Shown here: positions 26,186 through 36,076 of the stretch, one piece after another
How positions within the stretch are numbered: position 1 is the stretch's first letter
How the letters are laid out: each line of letters starts with the position of its first letter
NCBI RefSeq assembly: GCF_014127105.1
Contig: NZ_CP059902.1
Span: forward strand, 963,001 to 1,027,000
Reading direction: 5' to 3'
Source: Devosia sp. MC521
Lineage (GTDB): Bacteria > Pseudomonadota > Alphaproteobacteria > Rhizobiales > Devosiaceae
DNA: 64,000 bases
Program-made: the position numbers and the translations under genes
The notes under the pieces: model-generated
What the model was told of the DNA's origin: nothing
The model's input: the letters and a program-made list of their open reading frames with translations, nothing else
The model's database searches: none

Positions 26186-26932
26186 CTATCGAACTCTATT
26201 CTTACCTTCGCTTTTAGCGACCGACAATTTCGCGTCGGCGCGACGAATAAGTGTCTCAGGCGTGTCCTCTGCCTCAAGCTCTGCAACGCCTACGCTGATG
26301 GTAATGGCGACGGGGACCCCACCAAGCATAAACGCGTCGCTGGCCACGGCTGCACGCAATCGCTCGGCCATGATGTGCGCTGCCAATATCTCTGTTCTGG
26401 GCAGGATGACGTAGAATTCGGCGTCGCCCATGCGGCCAATGACGTCTTGACGTCTCAATAGGCTTTGGCATCGCTCAACCAGCATGGCGAGGACTTTATC
26501 GCCCGCCGCATACCCATATTGAAGGTTGATCTTCTTGAAGCTGTCGATGTCCAAGATCATGACAGCGAGAAAATTCTTGTTGTGTAGCGCGCGATTGAAC
26601 TCGCTGCGAATGATCGCTGCACCATGTTCGCGGGTGAATACTTCAGTAATCGCGTCCGATTGTTCGACGATAGTGACTTCCCGTGCCACTCGAGAAATCT
26701 CGAAAAGTAGAAAGACAATGATTGTGCACGCTACAATAATGGCCATCAGGACCAGTGCATGGTCGGCGAAGGGGAAAGCGTCAGGAATATGGTCAGACCA
26801 GCGTTGGGCCTGTGAAACTTGGTGAAGCGCAAAAACGATGATGCTCAACATCGCGATTGTGCGCAGGAATCCTAAGCGCGCTGCGGCCGATCGAAAAGCA
26901 TTGGTAATTCGGGAGATAGCGCGAATTCTCAA
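26186..26932 (-). CDS. Membrane GGDEF-domain protein with degenerate active site
   Basis: A 248-residue protein with two N-terminal helices (TIAMLSIIVFALHQV and ALVLMAIIVACTIIVFLLF) and a GGDEF-type domain (about 90-248). The metal-binding segment ILDIDSFKKINLQYG is kept, but the signature reads GRMGDAEFYVI, so GGDEF has become GDAEF, with Ala at the catalytic acidic position. The inhibitory site RRQD (RxxD) five residues before it is intact. It is probably not a cyclase and may instead bind c-di-GMP through the I-site. It stands alone between the MFS gene and guaB. Confidence 0.88.
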   Translation of the reverse strand: MRIRAISRITNAFRSAAARLGFLRTIAMLSIIVFALHQVSQAQRWSDHIPDAFPFADHALVLMAIIVACTIIVFLLFEISRVAREVTIVEQSDAITEVFTREHGAAIIRSEFNRALHNKNFLAVMILDIDSFKKINLQYGYAAGDKVLAMLVERCQSLLRRQDVIGRMGDAEFYVILPRTEILAAHIMAERLRAAVASDAFMLGGVPVAITISVGVAELEAEDTPETLIRRADAKLSVAKSEGKNRVR

Positions 26933-28725
<1,793 letters not shown>

Positions 28726-28748
28726 GGTTTGTAGCCGGTTCAAATTGA

Positions 28749-28778
28749 GGGCCTCTCCCGCACGGGAGGGGCCTTTTT
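28749..28778 (+). terminator. Rho-independent terminator after guaB
   Basis: GGCCTCTCCC pairs with GGGAGGGGCC (one G-T pair) around GCAC and is followed by TTTTTG. Confidence 0.88.
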
Positions 28779-28846
28779 GCTTTGGGAGATTTGCCGGTTA
28801 TCGCTGGGGGCTTTGGTGCTTAAAATCACAGTTTTGGAGGGAGCCT

Positions 28847-29086
28847 ATGCAGTCTGATGTAAAACACGAACAGATCAAGCTTGCCGCGAATGCACTTAAT
28901 GGGATCGGTGTTGGCACGATATTATCTTCAGTCGTTGCGCCCTATATCGGGATTGGGATCGGCTCATTAAGGCCAGAGGTGGATTGGCTGAACCTTGCCG
29001 GAGTGAGTGCATTTGGTCTACTCTTGGGTGTCATCTGTCTCTTTGAGGCGCAGCGGCGTCTAGAAAAATTGGAGTTGGCAGAATGA
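28847..29086 (+). CDS. Small two-helix membrane protein, function unknown
   Basis: A 79-residue protein starting at ATG 28847, which has GGAGGG 5 nt upstream; the frame is open further up, but that part overlaps the guaB terminator. It has two hydrophobic helices (GIGVGTILSSVVAPYIGIGI and LAGVSAFGLLLGVICLF) and a charged tail (EAQRRLEKLELAE). I do not recognise a family. Its stop overlaps the start of a second, 41-residue membrane protein (ATGA), so the two are made together. Confidence 0.7.
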   Translation: MQSDVKHEQIKLAANALNGIGVGTILSSVVAPYIGIGIGSLRPEVDWLNLAGVSAFGLLLGVICLFEAQRRLEKLELAE

Positions 29087-29208
29087 ATGAAACTCTCTTT
29101 CTCTGGCTTTGGGCACCTTTCGCGATCGGCTTTGTAATCGTGGCGGTCCGTCTGATGGAATTTTGGGCCGACAGGCGCCATCGCAAGCGCCACCATCCGG
29201 CTGAATAA
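29083..29208 (+). CDS. 41-residue single-helix membrane protein, coupled to the upstream gene
   Basis: ATG 29083 overlaps the stop of the preceding small gene and gives MNETLFLWLWAPFAIGFVI followed by a strongly basic end (DRRHRKRHH). It has one Trp-rich membrane helix with a positively charged cytoplasmic tail. The coupling and a sensible membrane topology support a real gene, although it is very short. A GCCGAAA/TTTCGGC hairpin follows at 29218-29240. No family is recognised. Confidence 0.6.
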   Translation: MNETLFLWLWAPFAIGFVIVAVRLMEFWADRRHRKRHHPAE

Positions 29209-29217
29209 ACACTGTCA

Positions 29218-29240
29218 GCCGAAACATCCTATCTTTCGGC
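29218..29240 (+). terminator. Hairpin after the small membrane protein pair
   Basis: GCCGAAA (29218-29224) pairs perfectly with TTTCGGC (29234-29240). No T run follows, so termination is uncertain. Confidence 0.35.
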
Positions 29241-29282
29241 GCGTTAGCCCCGCATTCCGACTCTCTTCCAGAGCTTTGCCAA

Positions 29283-29708
29283 ATGCAGCTAACTGCGAAA
29301 ATTCTGCTATTTTCCGTTGTCGCTCAAGTGATCCTCGCGCTCGTCATTTTGGTTTTGATGGGGCGGGAGCGGGTGCCGCGCATAGCACGCGGTGAAATCC
29401 GCATGGCGGATGTTGCGGTCGATCGAACCGCTTATCCGCTGAAAGCGCGTTTGCTTTCAAACTCCTTTGACAATCAATTCCAGCTCCCCGTGCTGTTCTA
29501 TGTGGCCGTTGTGCTGTCGCTACAGATTGGCGCGGTCGGGTGGATTGAAGCGGCGCTGGGCTGGCTTTTCGTGGCGTCTCGCTATATCCACGCTGGCATA
29601 CACGTCACTACCAATAATCTGCCAAAGCGGTTCGTGGTCTATTGCACCGGCCTTGTCGTGCTCGCCCTGTTCTGGCTATGGCTCCTCATTCGCATTCTCT
29701 TAGCTTGA
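29283..29708 (+). CDS. MAPEG-family membrane protein
   Basis: A 141-residue protein with about four helices. The central stretch RLLSNSFDNQFQLPVLFYVA, followed by SRYIHAGIHVTTNN, is the pattern of bacterial MAPEG proteins (membrane-associated proteins in eicosanoid and glutathione metabolism). Members often have glutathione-dependent activity, but the substrate here is unknown. It is followed 10 bp later by an RsmB-type methyltransferase gene, probably in one transcript. Confidence 0.85.
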   Translation: MQLTAKILLFSVVAQVILALVILVLMGRERVPRIARGEIRMADVAVDRTAYPLKARLLSNSFDNQFQLPVLFYVAVVLSLQIGAVGWIEAALGWLFVASRYIHAGIHVTTNNLPKRFVVYCTGLVVLALFWLWLLIRILLA

Positions 29709-29718
29709 GTATTTGTCC

Positions 29719-31008
29719 ATGCGTCTTCCCGGCCGTATCGCCGCCGCCATTGTAGTTCTGTCCGATGTGGAGCAGCGCAAGCGCCCGGTTTCAGAAGCGC
29801 TCAAGGCTTGGGGTATCAACAACCGTTTCGCTGGCGCAGGTGACCGCGCCGCTATCGGCAATATCGTCTACGACGCATTGCGTTCGCGGTCCTCACTCGC
29901 GGCTGCCATGGGCGCAGACACCCCGCGCGCCCTTGTGTTGGGCGTTATCCTGCGAGGCTGGGGCGAAAGCCCGGAGGCGCTCAACGAGCTGTTTGCTGCG
30001 GATAGCCATGCGCCAGAAGCGCTGAGCGCTGAAGAAATCGCTGGCGCGACCGCCGATCTTTCGAGCGCGCCGGAACACGTCCAGGCCGATTTGCCCGAAT
30101 GGCTCGTACCGTCACTCAAGCGCGCTTTTGGCGATGATTTTATTGCCGAAGGTCATGCCATGACTGGCCGTCCGTCGCTCGATATTCGTGCCAACGCGCT
30201 GAAGGCGACATCGCAAAAGGTCGCAAAATCGCTGGCGCGTTTTACCCCTGAAGAAACTGCGATTGCGCCATTCGGTCTGACCATGCCGGCCGGTCCACGC
30301 GATGCGCGGACGCCCAATGTCACCACCGACGAAGGCTACCTTAAGGGTTGGTTTGAAGTTCAAGATCAGGGCAGCCAGATCGTTTCGGCTTTGGCTGGCG
30401 CCAAGGAAGGCGAACAGGTTCTCGATCTTTGCGCTGGGGCAGGGGGCAAGACCCTTGCGCTGGCCGCGACCATGGGCAACACCGGGCAGATCTTCGCCTA
30501 TGACAGCGACCGCTCGCGTCTGGCGCCGATCTATGACCGCCTCAAGCGCAATGGCGTGCGCAACGCACAGGTTCGCGCTCCGAACCCTGGCGCGCTCGAC
30601 GAGTTGATCGGCAAGATCGACCGCGTCGTTGTTGATGCGCCCTGCACCGGTACGGGTACTTGGCGCCGTCGCCCAGACACCAAGTGGAAGCTCACTCCAG
30701 AGCTGATCGCTTTGCGTCAGTCTGAACAGGCTGCCCTCTTGGAACAAGCTCTGACCTTCCTGAAGGTGGGCGGAACGTTGGTTTATATTACCTGCTCCGT
30801 TCTCCCCGAGGAGAACGATGATCAAGTCGTTGATTTCGTTAAGAGCCACGCCAATGTCGAAACCGTCCCGATGGCAACAGCTTGGCGCAAGGCTTTGATC
30901 TCGGACTTGCCTGAAGGTTTGGAGACCCCAGCCGGTGGCTTGATGCTAACGCCAGCACGCACCAACACCGACGGTTTCTACATCCACCTGCTGCGCAAAA
31001 AGGCATAA
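29719..31008 (+). CDS. RsmB/NOP2-family rRNA m5C methyltransferase
   Basis: A 429-residue protein with an N-terminal NusB-like RNA-binding part and a C-terminal SAM methyltransferase. The SAM loop is VLDLCAGAGGKTLAL, and the two cysteines of the m5C mechanism appear in VDAPCTGTGTWRRRPD and VYITCSVLPEEN. It should methylate a cytosine in 16S rRNA. ATG 29719 is used; TTG 29713 is two codons upstream and neither has a strong ribosome site. Confidence 0.93.
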   Translation: MRLPGRIAAAIVVLSDVEQRKRPVSEALKAWGINNRFAGAGDRAAIGNIVYDALRSRSSLAAAMGADTPRALVLGVILRGWGESPEALNELFAADSHAPEALSAEEIAGATADLSSAPEHVQADLPEWLVPSLKRAFGDDFIAEGHAMTGRPSLDIRANALKATSQKVAKSLARFTPEETAIAPFGLTMPAGPRDARTPNVTTDEGYLKGWFEVQDQGSQIVSALAGAKEGEQVLDLCAGAGGKTLALAATMGNTGQIFAYDSDRSRLAPIYDRLKRNGVRNAQVRAPNPGALDELIGKIDRVVVDAPCTGTGTWRRRPDTKWKLTPELIALRQSEQAALLEQALTFLKVGGTLVYITCSVLPEENDDQVVDFVKSHANVETVPMATAWRKALISDLPEGLETPAGGLMLTPARTNTDGFYIHLLRKKA

Positions 31009-31042
31009 ACCGCCCTCCGCATTGAACTTTACGGCAAACTCG

Positions 31043-31074
31043 GCGTTCTCCTCCCAAATGGGCCTGGAGAACGC
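31043..31074 (+). promoter_or_regulatory. Hairpin enclosing the tspO ribosome binding site
   Basis: GCGTTCTCC (31043-31051) is perfectly complementary to GGAGAACGC (31066-31074). The 3' arm contains GGAG, the ribosome site of tspO, whose ATG is at 31077. Within the 14-nt loop, CCC (31053-31055) can pair with GGG (31060-31062). There is no T run, so it is not a terminator for the upstream gene. It may control translation of tspO, for example by temperature or a bound factor. Confidence 0.55.
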
Positions 31075-31076
31075 TA

Positions 31077-31562
31077 ATGTCCGCCGCGACAACTGACTAC
31101 CGCACGCCACAATCCTGGATTGTCCTCGCTGTCTTCATCGTCGCTGTCGTGGGGATCGGTAGCTTTATCGGCACCCAAACCCCTCCCGGTCCTTGGTTCG
31201 AGAGCTTGGCTAAGCCCTCGTGGAACCCGCCCGGCGCAGTTTTTGCCCCGGTCTGGACCATACTTTATGTCATGATCGCTATCGCTGGTTGGCGCGTGGT
31301 CATGGACAATCCCAAATCCAAAGCCATGATGCTGTGGTATGCCCAGATGGTGCTGAACTTTCTGTGGTCGCCCGTGTGGTTCGGGGCGGAAATGCCTTGG
31401 CTCGCCTTCGGCATTATTGTGGTGCTCTGGGTAACAATCGTCGCCTTCATTTTGACTGTGCGCCATCGCGATACGCTCGCGGCGTGGCTGTTTGTGCCCT
31501 ATCTGGCGTGGGTGAGTTTTGCGACGGTCCTCTGCGGCACAATCGCCGCGATGAACAGCTAA
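31077..31562 (+). CDS. tspO: TspO/MBR family protein
   Basis: A 161-residue, five-helix membrane protein. TspO signatures are clear: AKPSWNPPGAVFAPVWTILY in the first loop and second helix, then MLWYAQMVLNFLWSPVWFG. Bacterial TspO binds tetrapyrroles and takes part in stress and porphyrin control. The ribosome site lies inside a perfect 9-bp stem directly before the gene, which suggests translational control. It is followed by its own terminator and then guaA. Confidence 0.95.
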   Translation: MSAATTDYRTPQSWIVLAVFIVAVVGIGSFIGTQTPPGPWFESLAKPSWNPPGAVFAPVWTILYVMIAIAGWRVVMDNPKSKAMMLWYAQMVLNFLWSPVWFGAEMPWLAFGIIVVLWVTIVAFILTVRHRDTLAAWLFVPYLAWVSFATVLCGTIAAMNS

Positions 31563-31575
31563 GCCTTGCGAAACT

Positions 31576-31603
31576 GAGGGAGTGATCCGCTCCCTCGATT
31601 TTG
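31576..31603 (+). terminator. Rho-independent terminator after tspO
   Basis: GAGGGAG (31576-31582) pairs with CTCCCTC (31590-31596) around a 7-nt loop, then GATTTTG. Confidence 0.7.
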
Positions 31604-31664
31604 CAACGCAAGTCTGCGCATCACTGGTCTTGCGGAATCCCGAAACTGGCTGTAAAGCCCGGCC

Positions 31665-33233
31665 ATGCAGCACCCAGACACCGCCCCCACCGACACCATC
31701 CTCATTGTCGACTATGGCTCGCAGGTCACCCAGCTGATCGCGCGTCGTATCCGCGAGACTGGTGTTTACTGCGAAATCCATCCGTTCCAGTCCGCTGACG
31801 CCGCTTTTGCGGCGATGAACCCCAAAGGCGTGATCCTTTCGGGCTCCCCAGCGTCGACGCTCGATGAGAACGCTCCCCACATTCCAGAAGTCATCTTGAC
31901 CTCTGGTCTGCCGATCTTCGGCATTTGCTACGGTCAGCAGGCCCTCTGCATGGCGCTCGGTGGCAAGGTCGAAGCCGGTCACCACCGTGAATTTGGTCGC
32001 GCCGAAGTTGTCGTCTCCAAGCCTAGTGCTCTTTACGAAGGCGTCTGGGATGACGGTGCCGCTCACCAAGTTTGGATGAGCCACGGCGACCGCGTCGTTT
32101 CCCTGCCAGAAGGTTTCGAAGTCGTTGGGACGTCGCCAAATGCGCCGTTCGCGATGATTGCGAACGAAGAGAAGAAAATCTGGGGCGTTCAGTTCCACCC
32201 TGAAGTGGTTCACACGCCAGATGGCGCCAAGCTGTTCCAGAACTTCGTCCATAAGATTTGCGGCCTCCAGTCCAACTGGACCATGCAGGCTTACCGCCAG
32301 AAGATGATCGACAAGATCCGCGAACAGGTCGGTTCCGGTCGCGTTATCTGCGGTCTCTCCGGCGGCGTTGATTCCTCCGTTGCCGCTGTTCTGATCCACG
32401 AAGCCATTGGCGATCAGCTCACCTGCATCTACGTTGACCACGGTCTGATGCGTATGAACGAAAGCGAACAGGTCGTGACCATGTTCCGCGATCAGTTCAA
32501 CATTCCGCTGGTTCACGTCGACGTTTCCGACAAGTTCATTGGCGAACTTGAAGGTCAGGTCGATCCTGAAACCAAGCGCAAGATCATTGGCCGTCTCTTC
32601 ATCGAAACCTTCGAAGAAGAAGCTAAAAAGCTTGGCGGCGCAGAGTTCCTCGCTCAGGGCACGCTTTATCCAGACGTCATCGAATCCGTGTCGTTCACCG
32701 GTGGTCCTTCGGTCACCATCAAGTCGCACCACAATGTGGGCGGCCTGCCAGAACGCATGAACATGAAGCTGGTCGAGCCGCTGCGCGAGCTGTTCAAGGA
32801 CGAAGTCCGTCAGCTTGGTCGCGATCTCGGTATTCCGGATAGCTTCATTGGCCGTCACCCATTCCCGGGTCCAGGCCTTGCGATCCGTTGCCCGGGCGGC
32901 ATCACACGCGAAAAGCTCGACATTCTGCGCAAGGCAGATGCGATCTATCTCGACGAAATCCGCAAGTCTGGTCAGTACGACAAGATTTGGCAGGCATTTG
33001 CCGTTCTGCTGCCGGTTCAGACCGTTGGCGTGATGGGCGATGGTCGTACCTATGAATTCGTCTGCGCTCTGCGCGCCGTGACCTCGGTCGATGGCATGAC
33101 GGCTGATTTCTATCAGTTCGACATGAACTTCCTCGGTAAGACCGCGACCCGCATCATCAATGAAGTCCGTGGCATCAATCGCGTCGTCTACGACGTGACG
33201 TCCAAGCCACCCGGCACCATTGAGTGGGAATGA
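31665..33233 (+). CDS. guaA: GMP synthase, glutamine-hydrolysing (GuaA)
   Basis: A 522-residue enzyme converting XMP to GMP. The class I glutaminase domain (1-200) has [17 protein letters not shown], the nucleophile in [12 protein letters not shown] and the His-Glu pair in VQFHPEVVH. The ATP-pyrophosphatase domain has [10 protein letters not shown], and the C-terminal dimer domain ends with [13 protein letters not shown]. It completes the pathway begun by guaB at 27223. A strong terminator follows. Confidence 0.98.
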   Translation: MQHPDTAPTDTILIVDYGSQVTQLIARRIRETGVYCEIHPFQSADAAFAAMNPKGVILSGSPASTLDENAPHIPEVILTSGLPIFGICYGQQALCMALGGKVEAGHHREFGRAEVVVSKPSALYEGVWDDGAAHQVWMSHGDRVVSLPEGFEVVGTSPNAPFAMIANEEKKIWGVQFHPEVVHTPDGAKLFQNFVHKICGLQSNWTMQAYRQKMIDKIREQVGSGRVICGLSGGVDSSVAAVLIHEAIGDQLTCIYVDHGLMRMNESEQVVTMFRDQFNIPLVHVDVSDKFIGELEGQVDPETKRKIIGRLFIETFEEEAKKLGGAEFLAQGTLYPDVIESVSFTGGPSVTIKSHHNVGGLPERMNMKLVEPLRELFKDEVRQLGRDLGIPDSFIGRHPFPGPGLAIRCPGGITREKLDILRKADAIYLDEIRKSGQYDKIWQAFAVLLPVQTVGVMGDGRTYEFVCALRAVTSVDGMTADFYQFDMNFLGKTATRIINEVRGINRVVYDVTSKPPGTIEWE

Positions 33234-33251
33234 TCTCCCGCACCTGATTTG

Positions 33252-33287
33252 AAAGTGCCGGTAGAGCAATCTACCGGCACTTTTTGT
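33252..33287 (+). terminator. Rho-independent terminator after guaA
   Basis: AAAGTGCCGGTAGA (33252-33265) pairs perfectly over 14 bp with TCTACCGGCACTTT (33270-33283) around GCAA, then TTGTTTG. Confidence 0.95.
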
Positions 33288-33477
33288 TTGTTGCCGTTGG
33301 TTTGCAACTCCGCCTCCGGTCGACGCGTTATTATGGTGCCAATAAGGCAAAAAGTGTCGGTTGGCGTCAGTGCCGGTTGAAGGGTTCATTTACTGCAGCA
33401 GAGTCTGTGATTTCAGATTTGCAGCAGTCTTTGGGATAGGTCTTCGATTGGCGGGCGCCGATAGGGGGTTAAGCGAA

Positions 33478-35225
33478 GTGACGAACCATCTCTCCATTGT
33501 GTCATTGCAGGCTGGGCCTCCACCCAACAAGAGCGACACGCAGTCCCGCTTACCGGTCGGTGATTTGGCGTCTACTATCGTCTCTGCCTTACCTTCGCCG
33601 GCTGCTGTGTTGAACCGACAGGGTCTAGTCTTGGCGATCAACGCTCAATGGCAGGACGTCAACACTCAGGCTGAAACCACAAGCATTGGAAATTCCTGGC
33701 TGAACCTTGTCGAGCCGGGGGATCGCTATGTGGCGCTTTCGTGCTTTTCTGAGGCAGCTGCCAATGCCCGCACCTCGATTGAATTGCGCCTGCTCACCCG
33801 GTCTGGATCATCCCGCTGGCATGTGGTCACATTGAGCCCACTGACCGCCGACACCTTGCTCTGCGTGGCCACGGACATCGATGCCATTCGCCGCCGTGAG
33901 GCTTTGCTCGAGACCAAGGCTTCGATGCAGACACAGATGCTCGACATCTCCGTAGATTGCATCAAGCTCATCACGCCCGATGGCATGGTCTTGCACATGA
34001 ACAAGTCTGGTTGTCGCGCGCTGGGGTGCCAGAAGGCTCATCCTTTGGAGTGCCTTGGTTGGATCTTTTGCCCGACGATGTCCGCGAGGCCGGTCGAGCG
34101 GCCATTGAAGCTGCGCGCAATAGCAACATTGGTCGTTTCGCGGGTCGAAGCGTCATTCCCGGGCAGGCGCCGCAGCACTGGGACAATAGTTTGACGCCGG
34201 TTTTGGATGCCAATGGGCAAACCACTGCGATCCTGGTGGTCTCGCGTGAGGTCACCGCACAGCACATGGCAAATCAATCTCTCAGGCAGAGTGAAGAGCG
34301 CCTGAGCATGGCAGCCAATGTTGGCGGCCTAGGAATTTGGGACTACGACATTCGCGCCGACAAAATGGTTTGCGATGATAATTGGTATCGCATCGTTGGT
34401 CGCGACCCTTCGCAGCCGATCTCGTCGGTGGCCGAATTCGGACCGATGATCCATCCTGAGGATGTGCAGATCGCAACGGAGGTGCGCCACACTTCCGAAG
34501 AACTGCTCGCCACAGGTGAAGACTACCGGATCGTCTTCCGCGTGGTGCACCCTGACGGTGAGGTGCGCTGGGTGCGCTCGGCAGCGGCGATACAAACGCA
34601 AGACGGGCAGGCGGTGCGGGCGACCGGGTTCATGGTTGACGTCACTGAGAGCGTCCTGCGGGAACAGGCCCTTCAGGAGCAAAATCAGCGTTTGCTGATA
34701 GAGCGCGAATCTCTGGCGCTGCTGAGTTCTCAAGATGCGCTAACGGGCGTTGCCAATCGGCGCGAACTTGATGATCGGCTTGGTAAGCTTTGGGCGGACG
34801 CCAAATCGACTGGAATTCCGTTGGCGATTGTTATGGTCGATGTCGACCACTTCAAAGAATTCAACGATCACTATGGGCACCTGGCGGGAGACGCTGTGCT
34901 CAAGCGGGTCGCCGAAGCGTTGCTCTCGCTCACCCGGAGCACCGACCTTGTCGCCCGTTACGGCGGCGAGGAGTTCTTGATGGCTCTACCCGGCGTTATC
35001 AGGCCTGTGACCATACTCAACCGCATCAACGAAGTCGTGCGCGAGTTGGACGTTAATCACCTCTCCTCGCACACGGGGCGGCTAACAGTTAGCGCAGGAT
35101 GCGCCGTTGGCGCGAATGTCGAAGGATCTGTCGAACACTTGATCGCGCGAGCCGATGAGGCGCTTTATCAAGCCAAACAGCAGGGGCGCGATAGATATGT
35201 GATCAACACTGCGGGGGAAGCCTAG
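33478..35225 (+). pseudogene. PAS-PAS-PAS-GGDEF diguanylate cyclase with a frameshift
   Basis: Two overlapping frames make one protein. Frame 1 (from TTG 33361 or GTG 33478) reads a PAS domain and the start of a second one up to NKSGCRALG; frame 3 then continues with VPEGSSFGVPWLDLLPDD, finishes that PAS, adds a third PAS (SEERLSMAANVGGLGIWDYD) and a GGDEF domain. The switch falls at the GGGG run at 34023-34026; one extra G would restore the frame. The GGDEF domain is intact (VDVDHFKEFND, ARYGGEEFLM) with an RSTD inhibitory site. This is a recent mutation or a homopolymer sequencing error; a shorter protein from ATG 33957 would lack a sensible start. Confidence 0.8.
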
Positions 35226-35317
35226 AATAGTCCAACGAGACGCAGCCTATGGATGTTTGCAATCCGGGGACCTCATGCTAAAGCTGCCGGGAAATTTCGA
35301 ACCAATTCAGGTTGCCA

Positions 35318-36052
35318 ATGTCTCAGGACAATATCTTCCGCGAAATCGATGAAGAACTGCGCACAGACCGTATTCGGTCCATGTGGAAGCGGTATGCTCC
35401 TTTTGTCATTGGCGGTGCCGTCGCGATCGTCGCTCTGGTAGCGGTCAACGAAGGCTGGAGCTGGTATACGAAATCACAGTCGGCAGCGGCATCAGAAGAA
35501 CTCTATTTGGCCTATGATGCGGCCGAAAATGGTGATCTTGAAGCGGCTCGCGCTCAGCTCGAAGCCATCTCGGCTAAGGGCGGCGGCTACGCTGTTTTGG
35601 CGCAGTTCCGCGCTGCAGCACTTCTGGGCGAACAGGGCGACTCGACAGCCGCCGTTGCCGCCTATGATGGTGTCGCCAACACCCAGTCCAACCCGCGCCT
35701 GCGTGAGCTGGCTCTCTTGTCGGCCGCTCAATTGCTCGTCGACACGGGCACTCTGGCTGACGTTGAAGCGCGCATTGCAACGCTGGCAACTGACGACAAT
35801 CCACTGCGCCGTGTGGCGCGCGAACTGCTGGGCCTGGCTCAGTATAAGGCTGGCGAAGGCGAAGCGGCTCAGGCCAGCTTCGAAGCGGTTCTGAATGATC
35901 CGCTCGCTGCTCAGTCTACGCGCAGCCGCATGTCGTTCTATCTTGCACAAATGCTCTCGGAAGGCGTTGTCACTGCTGACGCGCCTGCCGCCGATGAGGC
36001 TCCAGCCGCTGACGAAGCGCCTGCGGCTGAAGAAGCCCCGGCAGCTGAATAA
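35318..36052 (+). CDS. YfgM-like membrane-anchored tetratricopeptide protein
   Basis: A 244-residue protein starting with MSQDNIFREIDEELRTDRI, then one membrane helix (PFVIGGAVAIVALVAVNEGW) and a periplasmic helical-repeat domain. The C-terminus is a low-complexity tail of APAADE/APAAEE repeats. Related proteins assist folding at the Sec translocon, and in alphaproteobacteria they are encoded just before der, as here. ATG 35318 is preferred to TTG 35312, two codons upstream. Confidence 0.85.
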   Translation: MSQDNIFREIDEELRTDRIRSMWKRYAPFVIGGAVAIVALVAVNEGWSWYTKSQSAAASEELYLAYDAAENGDLEAARAQLEAISAKGGGYAVLAQFRAAALLGEQGDSTAAVAAYDGVANTQSNPRLRELALLSAAQLLVDTGTLADVEARIATLATDDNPLRRVARELLGLAQYKAGEGEAAQASFEAVLNDPLAAQSTRSRMSFYLAQMLSEGVVTADAPAADEAPAADEAPAAEEAPAAE

Positions 36053-36076
36053 CATACCCCTTGAAGGGACGCCGCC

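Noticed and set aside
31074..33389. A 771-codon open frame on the minus strand opposite guaA
   Set aside because: It mirrors the whole guaA gene and shows no domain of its own; it arises from codon bias on the opposite strand.
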